Below, in pieces: positions 1 through 11,400 of a stretch of 64,000 bases of DNA; positions within the stretch are counted from its first letter, which is position 1, and each line of letters begins with the position of its first letter. Source of the DNA: Zygnema cylindricum (taxonomy: Eukaryota > Streptophyta > Zygnematophyceae > Zygnematales > Zygnemataceae); contig JBBHKE010000186.1 in NCBI GenBank assembly GCA_037447655.1, positions 33,166-97,165 of the forward strand. The letters are read 5' to 3'. Both the position numbers and the translations under genes were made by a program. The notes below the pieces were generated by a model that had not been told where the DNA came from, searched no databases, and saw only the letters and a program-made list of their open reading frames with translations.

Positions 1-26
1 CAAATCAGACCGAAAAGGACTCGGCT

Positions 27-1962
27 GTGGAAACTCCAGTGACAACTCTACTCGAAGCGGAAGACGTGGTGGAAATTGATTCGGAATCAAGGGATAGGGG
101 AGAAGCCGAGTTTGTTCGAAAGAATCCACGAGAACCATCTATTCCGACCTCAGATTTTGAGGGGGGGAGGAGAAGTAGCAAAAGACTGCAAGAAAAACAG
201 GTTATTAACAAGGTAACTAAACTATCTCATCAAGATGAACCTCAAACTTATGGAGAGGCGATGACTTGTCCAGAAAGAAACCGATGGAAGACAGCCATCA
301 ATGAGGAGATGGCTTCAATCATGGCAGCCGATACTTGGGAGCTGGTGGACTGTCCACCTAACCGAAAACCAATCGGTTGTAAGTGGGTTTTCAAACTAAA
401 ACTGAACCCCGATAACACAATCGAGCGCTACAAGGCTAGATTAGTGGCAAAGGGATTTACACAAAAGGAAGGAATTGACTACGAGGAAACCTTTGCCCCG
501 GTGGTCAGATTTCCCTTCGTCCGCATACTTCTCAGTTTAGCAGCGGCGGAAGACATGGAAGTGCATCAGATGGACATCAAGACAGCCTTTTTGCATGGAG
601 AATTGAAAGAGGAGATCTTCATGCGACAACCCGAAGGTTTTGTGGAGGAAGGAGAGGAGAGTAAGGTATGCCGGCTGATTAAATCTCTTTATGGTTTGAA
701 ATAGGCACCTCGACAATGGAATAAGAAGCTTGATGAGTTTCTTACCGGTCTGGGATATATTCGGATCAGCTCAGATCACTCAATCTATGTTTTCGAAGAT
801 GAGGAAGGTCTTATATTTATTGCAATTTATGTTGATGATTTGCTTGTTTTAAGTAAATCAATGGAAAAAATTAACAAACTGAAAACCGATCTTAAGGGGA
901 GATTTGAAATGAAGGATATGGGAGAAGCAAGATATATTTTGGGAATTCAAGTAGAGAGAGACAGGAAAAGGAAAATTATAAGATTGACTCAAAAGGAAGC
1001 AATAGGGAACATGCTTGAAAAATTTCAAATGGATAAAGCTAATAGTTGTACAACTCCAATGGAGTTAAAGAAGGGAAGTGAGGGGAGTGAGGAAGAAGGA
1101 GTCATAGTCTTAGACGAGGTATTATCTCCTGATGAACAGAAGTTCATGCAGACTATTCCTTACAGGCAAGTAGTGGGAAGTCTAATCTATTTTATGAATT
1201 GTACCCGGCCGGATTTAGCTGCAGCTGTAGGAGTGCTGAGTAGAAGTTTAAATGCTCCCACTAAGAAGGATTGGGAGGCAGTTCATGCAGACTATTCCTT
1301 ACAGGCAAGTAGTGGGAAGTCTAATCTATTTTATGAATTGTACCCGGCCGGATTTAGCTGCAGCTGTAGGAGTGCTGAGTAGAAGTTTAAATGCTCCCAC
1401 TAAGAAGGATTGGGAGGCAGCTAAGAGAGTCCTTAGATACTTGATAGGAACTAGGGATCTATGGTTGCATTTGGGTGGGGAGAATACTGACATCACCACT
1501 TGGAGTGATGCCAGTTATGGTGATGCTCCGATGAGGAGATGCACTTCTGGATATGTATTATATGTGGGTGATGGGGCTTGCTGTTGGAGTAGCAAACAGC
1601 AAAAGGTTATTGCTCAGTCCACCATGGAGGCTGAGTATATGGCCTCTTGCTCTGCTGTAAAAGAATTGATGTGGGTCAAGTCTTTGCTTGGTGAGCTTGG
1701 TCACCTTAAGAGTGGTGTGCAGAAAATATTTTGTGATAATCAGGCAGCAATCGCTATTTCTGCCAATCCTAAACATCATTTTAAAGCCAAACACATGGAC
1801 ATCAGAATCAGCTTTGTTAGAGAAAAAGTAGAAAACAAAATAATCAGTTTAGAGTACAGGCCAGATAGTGAGATGGTAGCAGATATGATGACCAAACCTG
1901 TGCCTTCCCCTAAGCTAATTTTCTGCAGGGAGAAGTGTGGTCTGAAATTAAAGATTGACTAG
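27..1962 (+). pseudogene. Copia element A: broken reverse transcriptase-RNase H region
   Basis: 3' part of a Ty1/Copia polyprotein, cut by the window start. Seen: the RT block around residues KWVFKLK...ARLVAKGF, the QMDIKTAFLHGELKEEI block, YVDD at about 830-841, and RNase H with STMEAEYMA and a terminal MADMMTKP-like block, ending at 1962. The frame is broken twice. There is a stop codon at 702-704 where relatives have Gln (SLYGLK followed by a stop). A perfect 139-bp tandem duplication at 1142-1419 shifts the frame. A purine-rich tract at 1964-1975 precedes the LTR, as expected of a polypurine tract. The element is dead as assembled. Confidence 0.93.
1142..1419 (+). repeat. Perfect 139-bp tandem duplication in Copia A
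   Basis: 1142-1280 and 1281-1419 look identical base for base. Because 139 is not a multiple of three, the second copy throws the RT-RNase H frame out. Identity this high means a very recent event or an assembly artefact. Confidence 0.9.
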
Positions 1963-1975
1963 AAAATAAGGGGAG

Positions 1976-3022
1976 TGTAGAAATTAATGGTTTTAAGTAT
2001 TTTCTAGGTCTAAATAGAAACAAAGAAGCCGAGGCAGTCTACCTCTAACTTCTCTCTCCAACTTTCAAACTTGTCGCAGTCACTGAGAAATTGGAGAGGA
2101 AGCTAGAGCCATGGCTACCTAAGCTATCCTCAGGTTTACGGGAAATTTATATTAGTCTACGGATTAATTACTAAAAGGTATATGCCGGCGGCAGGATTTG
2201 ATCCTGGTACCTGCCGGCCGACAGCTAGGAGATAGCCGGTAGCCTTAGCCGTTTAGTCTAGACGTACTGATACATAGCATATAGTACGATATTTATTTAT
2301 ACAATTACACGTAGGATAACTCATTTAACTATAACTATTTACGGGATACATAGATATGGAATTGCAAAAGTACGAATTGCGGTACGGATATGAAATCAAT
2401 ACCGCGCATTAATTTCGGAAGCGAAACAAATACCTCGCATGTATTTATTACGGCTACGATCAAAAACGAGTTTAATCGGACGGCCGGAAATTGCGCCGAG
2501 ATCGCGGAAGGAGAATTCGGCGGTTTGTGGGCAGCGCCACATCGGATGACACGTGGCGATGTAACATTGGAGCGCGGCATCTCCGAGGATTTAAGGAGCG
2601 AATCCGGATACTCCACGTGTGGACATTTAGGCCATATCGTACAATATCCGTACATAAAGTACACCGGCAGTTGTACTTTTACGTACGGAACTGAAATCTG
2701 ATTGGTTCCGTACATCAGTAGATAGAGTCTGTGAGAGAGATAGGACTTAGAAAAATTAGAAGATAGGACCCTCTCTCCCAGAGAGCTTCTGTACAAAAGG
2801 TCAACTTTGACCCTCCATAACTTACTGCTCAGGGGAGCAAATTCAGAGATTCTTTTTGCTATCAACTCAGGGGAGTCTTGCCTTCACAGGGGTGAAGGTA
2901 GTCAGGGTTTTTGTTTGCCAGGGCGGCAGTTATTTTTGCTAAAACACAAAGGGGTCAAGATTATCCTAGAGGCTTCTTGGAAGCTGTCCACTCTGAGGAC
3001 TTATGGAGGTCTCAGAGTTTCA
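1976..3022 (+). mobile_element. 3' LTR of Copia A
   Basis: Starts TGTAGAAATT directly after the polypurine tract and probably ends TTTCA at 3022. It is homologous to the solo LTR at 60086-61397: shared start, the ATTTTCTAGGTCT block, GAGCCATGG, GATTTGATCCTGGTACC, CGTACAATATCCGTA and CAGGGGTGAAGGT. The right end is set by that comparison and by resumption of the neighbour's gag frame. It contains ACGTG motifs (near 2550 and 2612). Confidence 0.8.
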
Positions 3023-3328
3023 ATCCGGATCACCGTGAGTTAATTCATCGAACCTCCTATCCACAGCCGAGAAATTCTCATCAATCCGACGCATGAAATT
3101 CTCCAAATACTCTCGCATTTGATTATCGGACATAGAGCCACCGACACCTCTATTTTTATCAAATGAATCCGTGGGGAATGATGACTCAAATGCGGCTTTG
3201 GTAAAACTGAACTCTTTCTCTTCTTTAGGAGGATCCTCGGGAGTCGGCAAATTTTCCCAAAAATTAGAAACGGGGGTAGTTGAAGAGGAGGGAGTGAAAG
3301 GGGACTTCTTTTTGTTCCTTCCCCCCAT
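3023..3328 (-). pseudogene. N-terminal gag fragment of a minus-strand LTR retrotransposon
   Basis: Minus-strand frame opens at an ATG at 3328 (MGGRNKKK) and runs about 100 residues: a basic/serine start, then an acidic and coiled-coil-like stretch (MREYLENFMRRIDENF). It is cut off where Copia A's LTR ends. Its position just inside a primer-binding site identifies it as a gag start rather than a cellular gene. The family (Gypsy or Copia) cannot be told from this fragment. Confidence 0.6.
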
Positions 3329-3347
3329 ACACTACAATGAAGCTCTA

Positions 3348-3362
3348 CCCGCTCCGATACCA
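3348..3362 (-). promoter_or_regulatory. Primer-binding site, initiator-Met tRNA type
   Basis: On the minus strand this reads TGGTATCGGAGCGGG. It closely resembles the TGGTATCAGAGC primer site of many plant LTR retrotransposons, complementary to the 3' end of initiator tRNA-Met. It lies two bases inside the LTR end TGAAAG (plus strand 3365) and about 20 bases ahead of the gag ATG. Confidence 0.7.
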
Positions 3363-3364
3363 AA

Positions 3365-3702
3365 TGAAAGGACCGATAATAAAACTCTGAGCTCACTTAT
3401 CAAACACTTATAGCAGCAGAAGCATTCAGAATATAAAACATTAAATCTACATTGAAGAGACATTTAAAAAAAATTCTCACATTAATATAAAACTGAAATT
3501 ACAATTTCTTCTTTATCTCTTCTATTACTCCATATAATCCTCCAATTTCTCATTGATTAATTAACACACAGTCACGGTATCCCTTAAATACAATATCAGC
3601 CATGGCGTGACACGTGTGAGCGTGCGCCGCCAAGAAGCCTCCAGAAATCTGCCACCTGTCCGCAGATTAAGCTAGAATACTCTAAAGGACTGAAACATAA
3701 CA
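3365..3702 (-). mobile_element. Probable 5' LTR of the minus-strand element
   Basis: The end beside the primer site is clear (plus-strand TGAAAGG at 3365). The far end is a guess: a plus-strand CATAACA at 3702 gives a TG start on the minus strand. No partner LTR is in the window, so length and target-site duplication are unverified. Confidence 0.4.
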
Positions 3703-4209
3703 AAACGACAAACCAAAACGAAAGTACTAGACAAATCTAAAAGTGCTATCGTACTAAACTAGACGTACGAAAATTCTAGACGCGAAACGAAACGACAAAT
3801 TCATTTCGCGAAACCTATAGAACTTTCACGTAACTGTAATTTCGATATATTCAAGAAAGTACAGTTTCTCTTTCGCGAAATCAAACTGATTCCGCGTGCG
3901 TACGATTCTTTCAATGAATCGTAACAAAGCGTATCTCCTTCAACCGTCAAACGGCACAGGCTGGAGGGCGGTAGGTGTACAATGTCATGAAAAGTTACGC
4001 GACGTCACAAGCAGTTACGGAAAATAACGTGTCATCACAGATTGTAGACGCTGACAGCGGTCACGGGCATTGTCAGCGTATACAATCGTCACTCCCTTAA
4101 GTAACAATTTTAGTGTTACACATAGGGACACTTGAAATCCGGGTCCGCCGGATCTGCGCTAAAAAACAAAGTAATTTCTCTAAGTTACAAGTACATGGAG
4201 ACGCACCCC
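3703..4209 (+). mobile_element. Family P TIR element, right-end fragment
   Basis: About 3930-4209 matches the right half of the intact P copy at 54920-55697: CAACCGT, CTACAATGTCA, CGTATACAATCGTCA, CCGGGTCCGCCGGATC, CTAAGTTACAAGTACATGG, ending GCACCCC and followed by TAA. No left terminal repeat is present; the left part is degenerate or was removed by the neighbouring LTR. Confidence 0.7.
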
Positions 4210-4939
4210 TAAGCAAAACGTCTTAAAGACCGTACATTTTTGACGTCGAACGGTTCAACAAGCGAAATTACGTCTTTCCATGATCACTTTATAAGCTAAT
4301 ATTTGTCGTTAGCACGCATATGCCGCGAGTATGGAGCTTGTATTTCGTCATAAAAAAAAAAGGTCGTTCGCCTGCAGTACAGTACAGTACGATACCGTAC
4401 ATATGGCCTTAAAAGTGTACGGTCATGAAGACTTTTCCTTACATTCGTTGTCTCGTAGGCTCGCAACTCTATTTCTCGTCGATAACGAAGATTCTAGTGG
4501 GTCGATATATGGAAGTCCCCTTCCTAAGAGGCTTTGTACTTTTTTGTGACATTTTGTCACCAAGTACTTAGATTTCGATCTGACGCTTCACCATGCTGTG
4601 AAGTACAACCGGCTTACCGTTATTTCCCGTCATTAGGGATCGCGTCGCGATTTTGCAACTGCGATTCCCGTTAACGAGCGGCATTTGTTCGTGGTACGGT
4701 CTCTCTGACGTGTCAAGGTGGTTACTAGAGGAAAAGTACAGGTAAGGTCCATTAAATAACCGCATAAGAATAGTCAACATATTCATTGGGTTGGTCGTCA
4801 TATTCGTACTTTAAAGCCTTAAGAATATTTGAGTACAGTGCGTTTTAGTACCGTATTTTAATGTTTTAGTGCTCTAAAATCAGTTTTAAATCACGATAAT
4901 TTTCGAAGGTTCAGCAAATAGATATTTACAAGCGGGGAC
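4210..4939. other. Intergenic stretch, no gene recognised
   Basis: AT-rich sequence with frequent CGTAC words. The short frames at 4331-4549 (+) and 4568-4801 (-) show no family features or splice context. Confidence 0.5.
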
Positions 4940-5169
4940 CACGTGTCACACGCTCCGTGAATCCTTTACTATATCAATTTGACACGTGGCAACCCTCTTT
5001 GACCTGCCATGAAAATGTAAATACCTTTAAATCTCTTCCAATAGCAATGCCACGTGGCCTCTACTCGAGCGCCCTTCCTTCCCTTCCCTCACCCTCTCTC
5101 TTTCCCTCTCCCCTCTCCGTTTTTTTCTCTGCCCTAAGGACTTCTCCCTGTCAGGACTCTTCGCACGTG
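4940..5169 (+). promoter_or_regulatory. Cluster of four G-box/ABRE-like CACGTG motifs
   Basis: CACGTG occurs at 4940-4945, 4983-4988, 5051-5056 and 5164-5169. Three have ABRE-like flanks (CCACGTGTC, GACACGTGGC, GCCACGTGGC). In plants these bind bZIP and bHLH factors. The cluster sits just upstream of the first exon of the metallophosphoesterase gene, so it is probably its proximal promoter. Confidence 0.6.
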
Positions 5170-5244
5170 CGGACGGAACTTAGTAACCGGAAACCTCTTC
5201 TGTCCTTTCAACTCGAAATTTTCAGGCCGTACAGGCTGTACGGA

Positions 5245-6011
5245 ATGTATTGTGTGAAGGGATTCTGCCCGCCCGGGCTCCCAACTTCCCTGCAATTGTC
5301 CTCCTCTTTTTTGTCAGCTTCTACTTTGTCTTTACCCAGGATAACTTCATATCTCTCCTCCAATAACTGCAGAAATTTTAGAGACAGGATGTTTCAATGT
5401 AGCCCTAAAACTATGATCCTTAGCCCTAATTTCTTGAGACCTAGGGTTTCTAGACTCACTGTTCAAAATTTCAATCTTCTTAACCCTAATTTGCTGAACC
5501 CTAAATTTGTAAACCTTAAATTTTTAAGCTGTGGCCTGGCTCTTAAGTGCTTCTCTTTGTCTTCTTCTTCATCCGAAAGTACCAAATGTGTGGGAGCTCC
5601 TGAACCCTCGGATTTTGCTTCCATTTTGTCGGAAGGATTTGAGTCGAAAGTTTCGGAAACAAAGAGCAAAAGGGAGTCGACGATAAAACGGAAAAGAACT
5701 TTGAAGAAAAAAGAAGAGAATGTGGTTGAAAATTATTCAGATTCAAACATTCAAAGTACGAAGGGGGAAGCCATTTTGGCAAAAGATGACGTTGGTGAGG
5801 CTCCTTTTGAGGATTCTTCGATGGTTGTTCTGAGCAAATCAAAGTCGCCGGTGAAAAGGAAAAGATCATCGAAAAAAGTAGAGAATTTGGATGATTCTAT
5901 TCACATTCAAGTGGTCTAAATGAGAGAATGGAGGTCTTATCATCGGTGCCAAGCGACAATTTTCACAATCCGGTGGATGATTCTCCAAGTGTCGTTCCGA
6001 AAATTGTTTGT
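5245..6011 (+). CDS. Metallophosphoesterase exon 1 (start uncertain)
   Basis: Possible starts are ATG at 5047, 5245 or 5389; 5245 is chosen because 5047 overlaps a G-box. The N-terminus is rich in Ser, Leu, Arg and Asn, then a Lys/Ser/Glu-rich low-complexity linker follows ([12 protein letters not shown] near 5850). This frame stops at 5917-5919. The -1 frame carries on from about 5910 as [14 protein letters not shown]... to a good donor, GT|GTAAGA, at 6012 whose phase fits exon 2. So a one-base indel or sequencing error is likely near 5910. Confidence 0.55.
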
Positions 6012-7215
6012 GTAAGATGATCTTAAAGCTCTACATTTTGAATTCCAACAAGCAAAATTTTTTCACTTTCTATGTTGAATTCCGTTTTTAAACAGTCAGT
6101 TGAACTTTTTAATCCGGTTTGAATTTTCCCTTTAAGTTTTTCCTCATTTTTTGGGTGGCAATTGTTTCCTGGTAAACTACTAAATTGCAAAATTAATTGA
6201 AAACCAGCAAGAATCTGATCAAATGAAGCCGTTGTCTAGAAGTCTTTAATAATCTTTCAACAGAATGCAAGTTATATTTCTTATACCTTACAGAAACTCT
6301 TCCAAAGTAACCTTTTTAGAGCTTAACGTACACCAACACTACACAACACAACAGCACACCCTTTCAGGTGTCTAGTTGACTGCCAGTGTCACACCCTTAT
6401 TAGTGTAGATTGTGGGCTGTACGGTTTCGGAGCAGGCCAGTCCTCCGGAAGGCCGTCCATGGGAGGATGTGAAGCAATGGGTGGTATTTTCCGACCTTCA
6501 TCTCAGCCGGAGGACTGCAGATGTGGCCATGGAGGTGCTCAGGAGAGTCTACACGGAGGCCTGTCAAAGGTAGGTGGTTGTCTTTTTATGCTCTCTATAT
6601 TAATGTGGATTAGGTTTGGATTCTTTCATTTGTTCTGTGGCATTATTAGTGTGGAATACAGGGCACAGGTATTAGAGTGGATCTGTTCTATTATTTCTAT
6701 CCTTATTAGTAAGGACTAAGTGTGGATCCGTGTCATATGGGTCCTTTTCATTATTCGCGTGGACTAAAGAGCACAAGCTATAGCGTGGACCGCCTCCATT
6801 GGTACCCTACCATGATTAGTGTGGACTTTCAGGAGACAATAACTTGCATGGATCGCTTCTGTTATGTTCTCTACCATTATTACTGTGGGCTACAGAGGAG
6901 AGGTATTAGTGATTGAAGCTGAAGGATAGTTCCCAGGAGTGTTGACAGGAGCTTGTGAAAAGTACATATTTCTCTATTGTGGATATAGTACGGTAAATCA
7001 CCAAACACTTCTCTATTTCGAGGAGATGCCGAGGAGAGTCTACCCTGGCATTTTCTTGGATCCGGAAGCGGTTCAATGTTTTTAAATTTGTATTGTTAAA
7101 ATTGAACTTTTTACATGGAACATTAAGAGGATTTAAAGTACAGTGAATTGTTTTGAATAGTATATATACATATATACGTATATATATATACATATATACG
7201 TCTATATATACATAT

Positions 7216-7266
<51 letters not shown>

Positions 7267-7368
7267 TACATATATCTACGTATGTATATATATACGTATA
7301 TATGTATATATAGACGTATATATGTATATATAGAAGTATATATGTATATATAGACGTATATATGTATA

Positions 7369-7444
<76 letters not shown>

Positions 7445-8458
7445 CACACACATATATTAGTCTATCAGTACAAAGCCATTCCTAGCTTACATTTTATGTT
7501 TGGTAAAAATATTATAACAAATAAAGATGTAAATTGTCTAACTCTCAAGCATTGTAAAAATAAACGTGTCAATATGAGTAACTACTACACTCTAACAGTA
7601 CGGAATACTGTGTTCTCTTCAAATCATATACCACATGTATTATAAGCGAAATTATATCATCTTTATTTATCAGCATCAGGACACCACCCATCACTATTAG
7701 AGTTAACCACTCTAATTTCAGGTAAAAATCAGAAATTAGTGTTAATAACACTATTTAAGCAAGTGGCTTAAGATAAGCCACGTTGCAAAACGTAATTAGT
7801 GTATTTAATTCTGAAACATGTTAACGCTAATAATTCATTGAGTGGTGGTGTTGACTACAATATTTTCACACTGGTAGCGAATAAGTATTAGTTTTTAGTG
7901 GTCAGAAAAGAGTATGACATCAAATGATTGACATCAAATGATCCTTTAGCAGTCATAAAAGAGTATGAAAACATTTTTTTTTTAGCTTTTAGTGGTCAGT
8001 AAGGAGTTTGGATGTTATTCATCATTACTACACCGTTTCTCCATATTAGACCACTTCTTTTCCATTACACAGTTTTTTTCATTTCTAATCACAATATTGC
8101 GACCAAAAGGAAATGACTTTGATTAATTCTGAAGCAAAAAAAAGGTTTAACTCATACCAGGGATTAGGTGGAATAGTGTGGTTTCTGAACAGAGGCTTAG
8201 ATTTAGTCTCATATTGTGGATTCTTCCTCGTTTTTTTTTTGAATAAAAAGCCCTCAACAGGTTTTTGTGAAAGAGTTTGTGATTGAATTCTGCTTCAGGA
8301 ATACATGTAAATCATCTGACATGGAAAAACCTGAAATTTCTTAAGAATTTTTTTTCAAAAAAAGGAATATGTAATAGAGACTGTCTCGATAATTACAAAT
8401 TTAGAAAATCTGTTTTTGCAAGAACATTATTTGTTACAGTGAAAGCTGAACTCGCTTG

Positions 8459-8495
<37 letters not shown>

Positions 8496-11400
8496 CGCCT
8501 CTCCCTCTCCCTCTCCCTCTCTCTCTCCCTCCCTCTCTTCTCCACTTCTTTCTGTGGAAATACAACCTGCATGAAAAGAATAAAACAGACTGTAACACAA
8601 ACCGGAGACTTTTCCGATCCACCAAAGGCATAAAATAGAACTTTGAGAAAAAGAAAAATGGCCGCCTTTCTCTTCCGAAGATAACGGAGAAAAAAATACG
8701 AGTATGTTGTTCATGTTTCAGAAATGCAGGAATTATTTTTTTGGGAGACTTTTGGCACGCTAGGGGAGCTCTTCCAGTGGAGCCTCTAAATGCGGCATTA
8801 GAAGAGATTAAAAAATGGAATTTACCATCAATTTTTCTCACCGGAAATCACGACCAGGTACATCTATACCTGGAAAGGAAATATTTTATGGTGTAAGAAG
8901 GAGAAAGGAAAGGCTTTAAAAGTTGAAGAATGTCATTTGTTAGGGTTGCTCGTAACACAAAAGGGCAGGAGAGGAGAAATAATTGGGTGGAGTTGAGAGA
9001 AATTGATCGGTATCGACGAGAAATATTGCGGGAAATGATATATGGAGAAGAATGATACAGAGGCCTGGAAAGGACATAATGACTGGTACACCGTGTATTG
9101 CTATTAGTGTTAATAATTTTTTCGCCACTCAAAACATCTTTTCTCTGTACACACTTGTCCGCTTTTCACATGGAGACCGCCAATCGGAAGGTGAGAATGG
9201 CTTTCAATCACAAGTCGATCCATTGTCAGACAAGTGTGTATGGAGAAAAGATGTTTTAAAAAAAAGCCAATAGCGATACGGTGTAACAAAGACACATGGT
9301 TCGGGGTGCGTGAGGAGAGAGTGCCAATAGGGCAGGGAGGAACCGTGGTTTAGAAAGAAGAGTGAGAGGGCAAGGTGGAGTGGCTCAGAGAGAAGAGACA
9401 GAACAGACATAGAGACAGACAGAGACAGAACGGAACAAAACAGACAGGAGACAGAATGAGACAGAAAGCTCGCTGGGACAGTGCCTGAGACGAGTAGCGG
9501 GCAAGGGGAACATGGAAACACTAGAGAGCTAAAAAAGAGAAAGACAGACAGAAAAGGACAGAAAGACTGACAGAGAGACAGGCAGAGGAGGTGACTCCTA
9601 AGTTGACAGGCAGAAGCAAGCATGGTACAAATAGAACAGAGACAGAGACAGAGACAGACAGAGGCAGCTGGCAGACAGGGAAGAACGGGAACATAGAGAC
9701 AGGCAGAGGCGTGTAGAGACAGTCAGTGGCTCAGACAGAAAAGGAACTGCTGTGGGTACAAGACTCTACAGGAACACAAAGAGAGAGACAGACAGAGAGA
9801 AACATGAGAGACATGACTCATTTCTGTCTTTCAGGTCTCTCGGCGGTCAAGTCAGATCTTGGTCCTCTCAGCCATGTCCATGATCCATGTAGTGATGAAC
9901 CTATGCTGTTCCGGCTCTATGGCTACATGCCGTCCGCGATCAAGCATAGATAGAAAACCATGGAGGGAACATCTATGTAATTCATTGCGATGGATGTGGT
10001 AAAGCTTCTTTAAACGCGTTTTGCGATGGATGTGGTGAAACTTCTTTGTTTTTCTGCAGTTGTCTGCGATGGATGTGGTACTTCTTTGTTTTTTCAGTTT
10101 TCTGCCTTTGTGGATGGTAAACCTCTTTGTTGTATTGCAAGGTTAAATGTTTTCGTCTGTACCTTTGCAGGATTTTTGCCTGTATCTGTAGGGAATGGTT
10201 TTTAAGCTTCTGCGAAAGTTTTGTACTGTTTGCAGTACTTGCTTGCCAGGTTTTTTGTACTTGTCTGAGTTTGTTTGACAGTGGGTTTTGTCTGTATCTA
10301 TGGCTGCCATTTTATTTAGAATTGGTGTCTTCTTGGTTTGTCTGTATCTACGCTAAATGTTTCCAAATCTTGTCTATCCATTAAGTCTTCCCTCCCTCCG
10401 TCCCCTCCACCCCCCTCCCTCCCTCCTCTCCACTCCCCGTCCCTCTCATTCCCCTTTCCTTCCCTCATCCTATTTCCCTTGTTCCACCCTCCCTTTCGAT
10501 CCTGTCTCCCCCCCCTGCTCTGTCCCTCCTTCCTCCTCCCTGGTAGTGGGGATTAGTTGGGTGTGTTGCTGTGCGTGTGTCTTCCTCCTCCTCCACAGGT
10601 CGGTGCCTTCTGAGCAGCTGTCGGCATCCATGGCCTCCTCCCTCTGTCTTCCCATTGTCTCTATCTACTCTGGTCACTACCACCAGGCGTATTCACTCTC
10701 TCTTCCCCACCCTCCACCTCCTCTTCTCCTTCTCCTCCACCTCCTTGTCTCCCTCTCCCTCCACCTCCTTGGCCCTGACAGCCAGCAGTCTCAACAACAG
10801 CGAAATTGAGGAAGAGGAGGGAGAAGCCCGAGTGTGTGGAGTACGTGGGATCGCCGTATCAGGTCACAGCGGGGGAGCAGGGGCAGGAGAAGAGGATTAT
10901 GGTGTTGGACGGAGACACGTGGGAGGTGAGAGGGAGAGGGAAGGGAGAGGGAAGGGAGGAGGGGAGAGGTTATTGTACAAGCAGGAAATTTTAGTGTGGA
11001 TGAGTTGAAATCAACTTTCAAAGTCACAAAAACATAATTAGCACCAAACTTAGACCAACTTGGTCCAAAAAACCAAAAAACTTTTCTATTTCTATAATGT
11101 TTTTCTATGCACAATTTTTTTAGCTCCAAGAAATTCATTATACTTTCTGCCTCTTACTGAATGGAACCGACCAATCACGTAACTTTGAATTTTCAATTGG
11201 ATATTTGCTTATCCCACATAAACACTTTATTTTATATAAGTCAGTTAAGTTTGCTCAGGGTAAATTTGTCGACTTCGATCCTTTCGGTTGGAAATTGATG
11301 TCATTTAAGTTGACATTGATTTCATAGTTCAATCGATCATTACGAATGGAAAAAAAATCATCAAACGGATGGAAATCACTGTCCCATTGAACGAAAGGAA

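Noticed and set aside
2335-2865. 176-residue minus-strand frame
   Set aside because: Lies wholly in the Copia A LTR, with no family features.
5478-5520. Telomere-like AACCCTAA words
   Set aside because: Only two or three scattered copies (AACCCTAAT, AACCCTAAA) inside the exon 1 coding frame; not a telomeric array, at most telo-box-like chance words.
6906-7453. Tyr/Ile-rich frames
   Set aside because: Produced by the (TA)n microsatellite.
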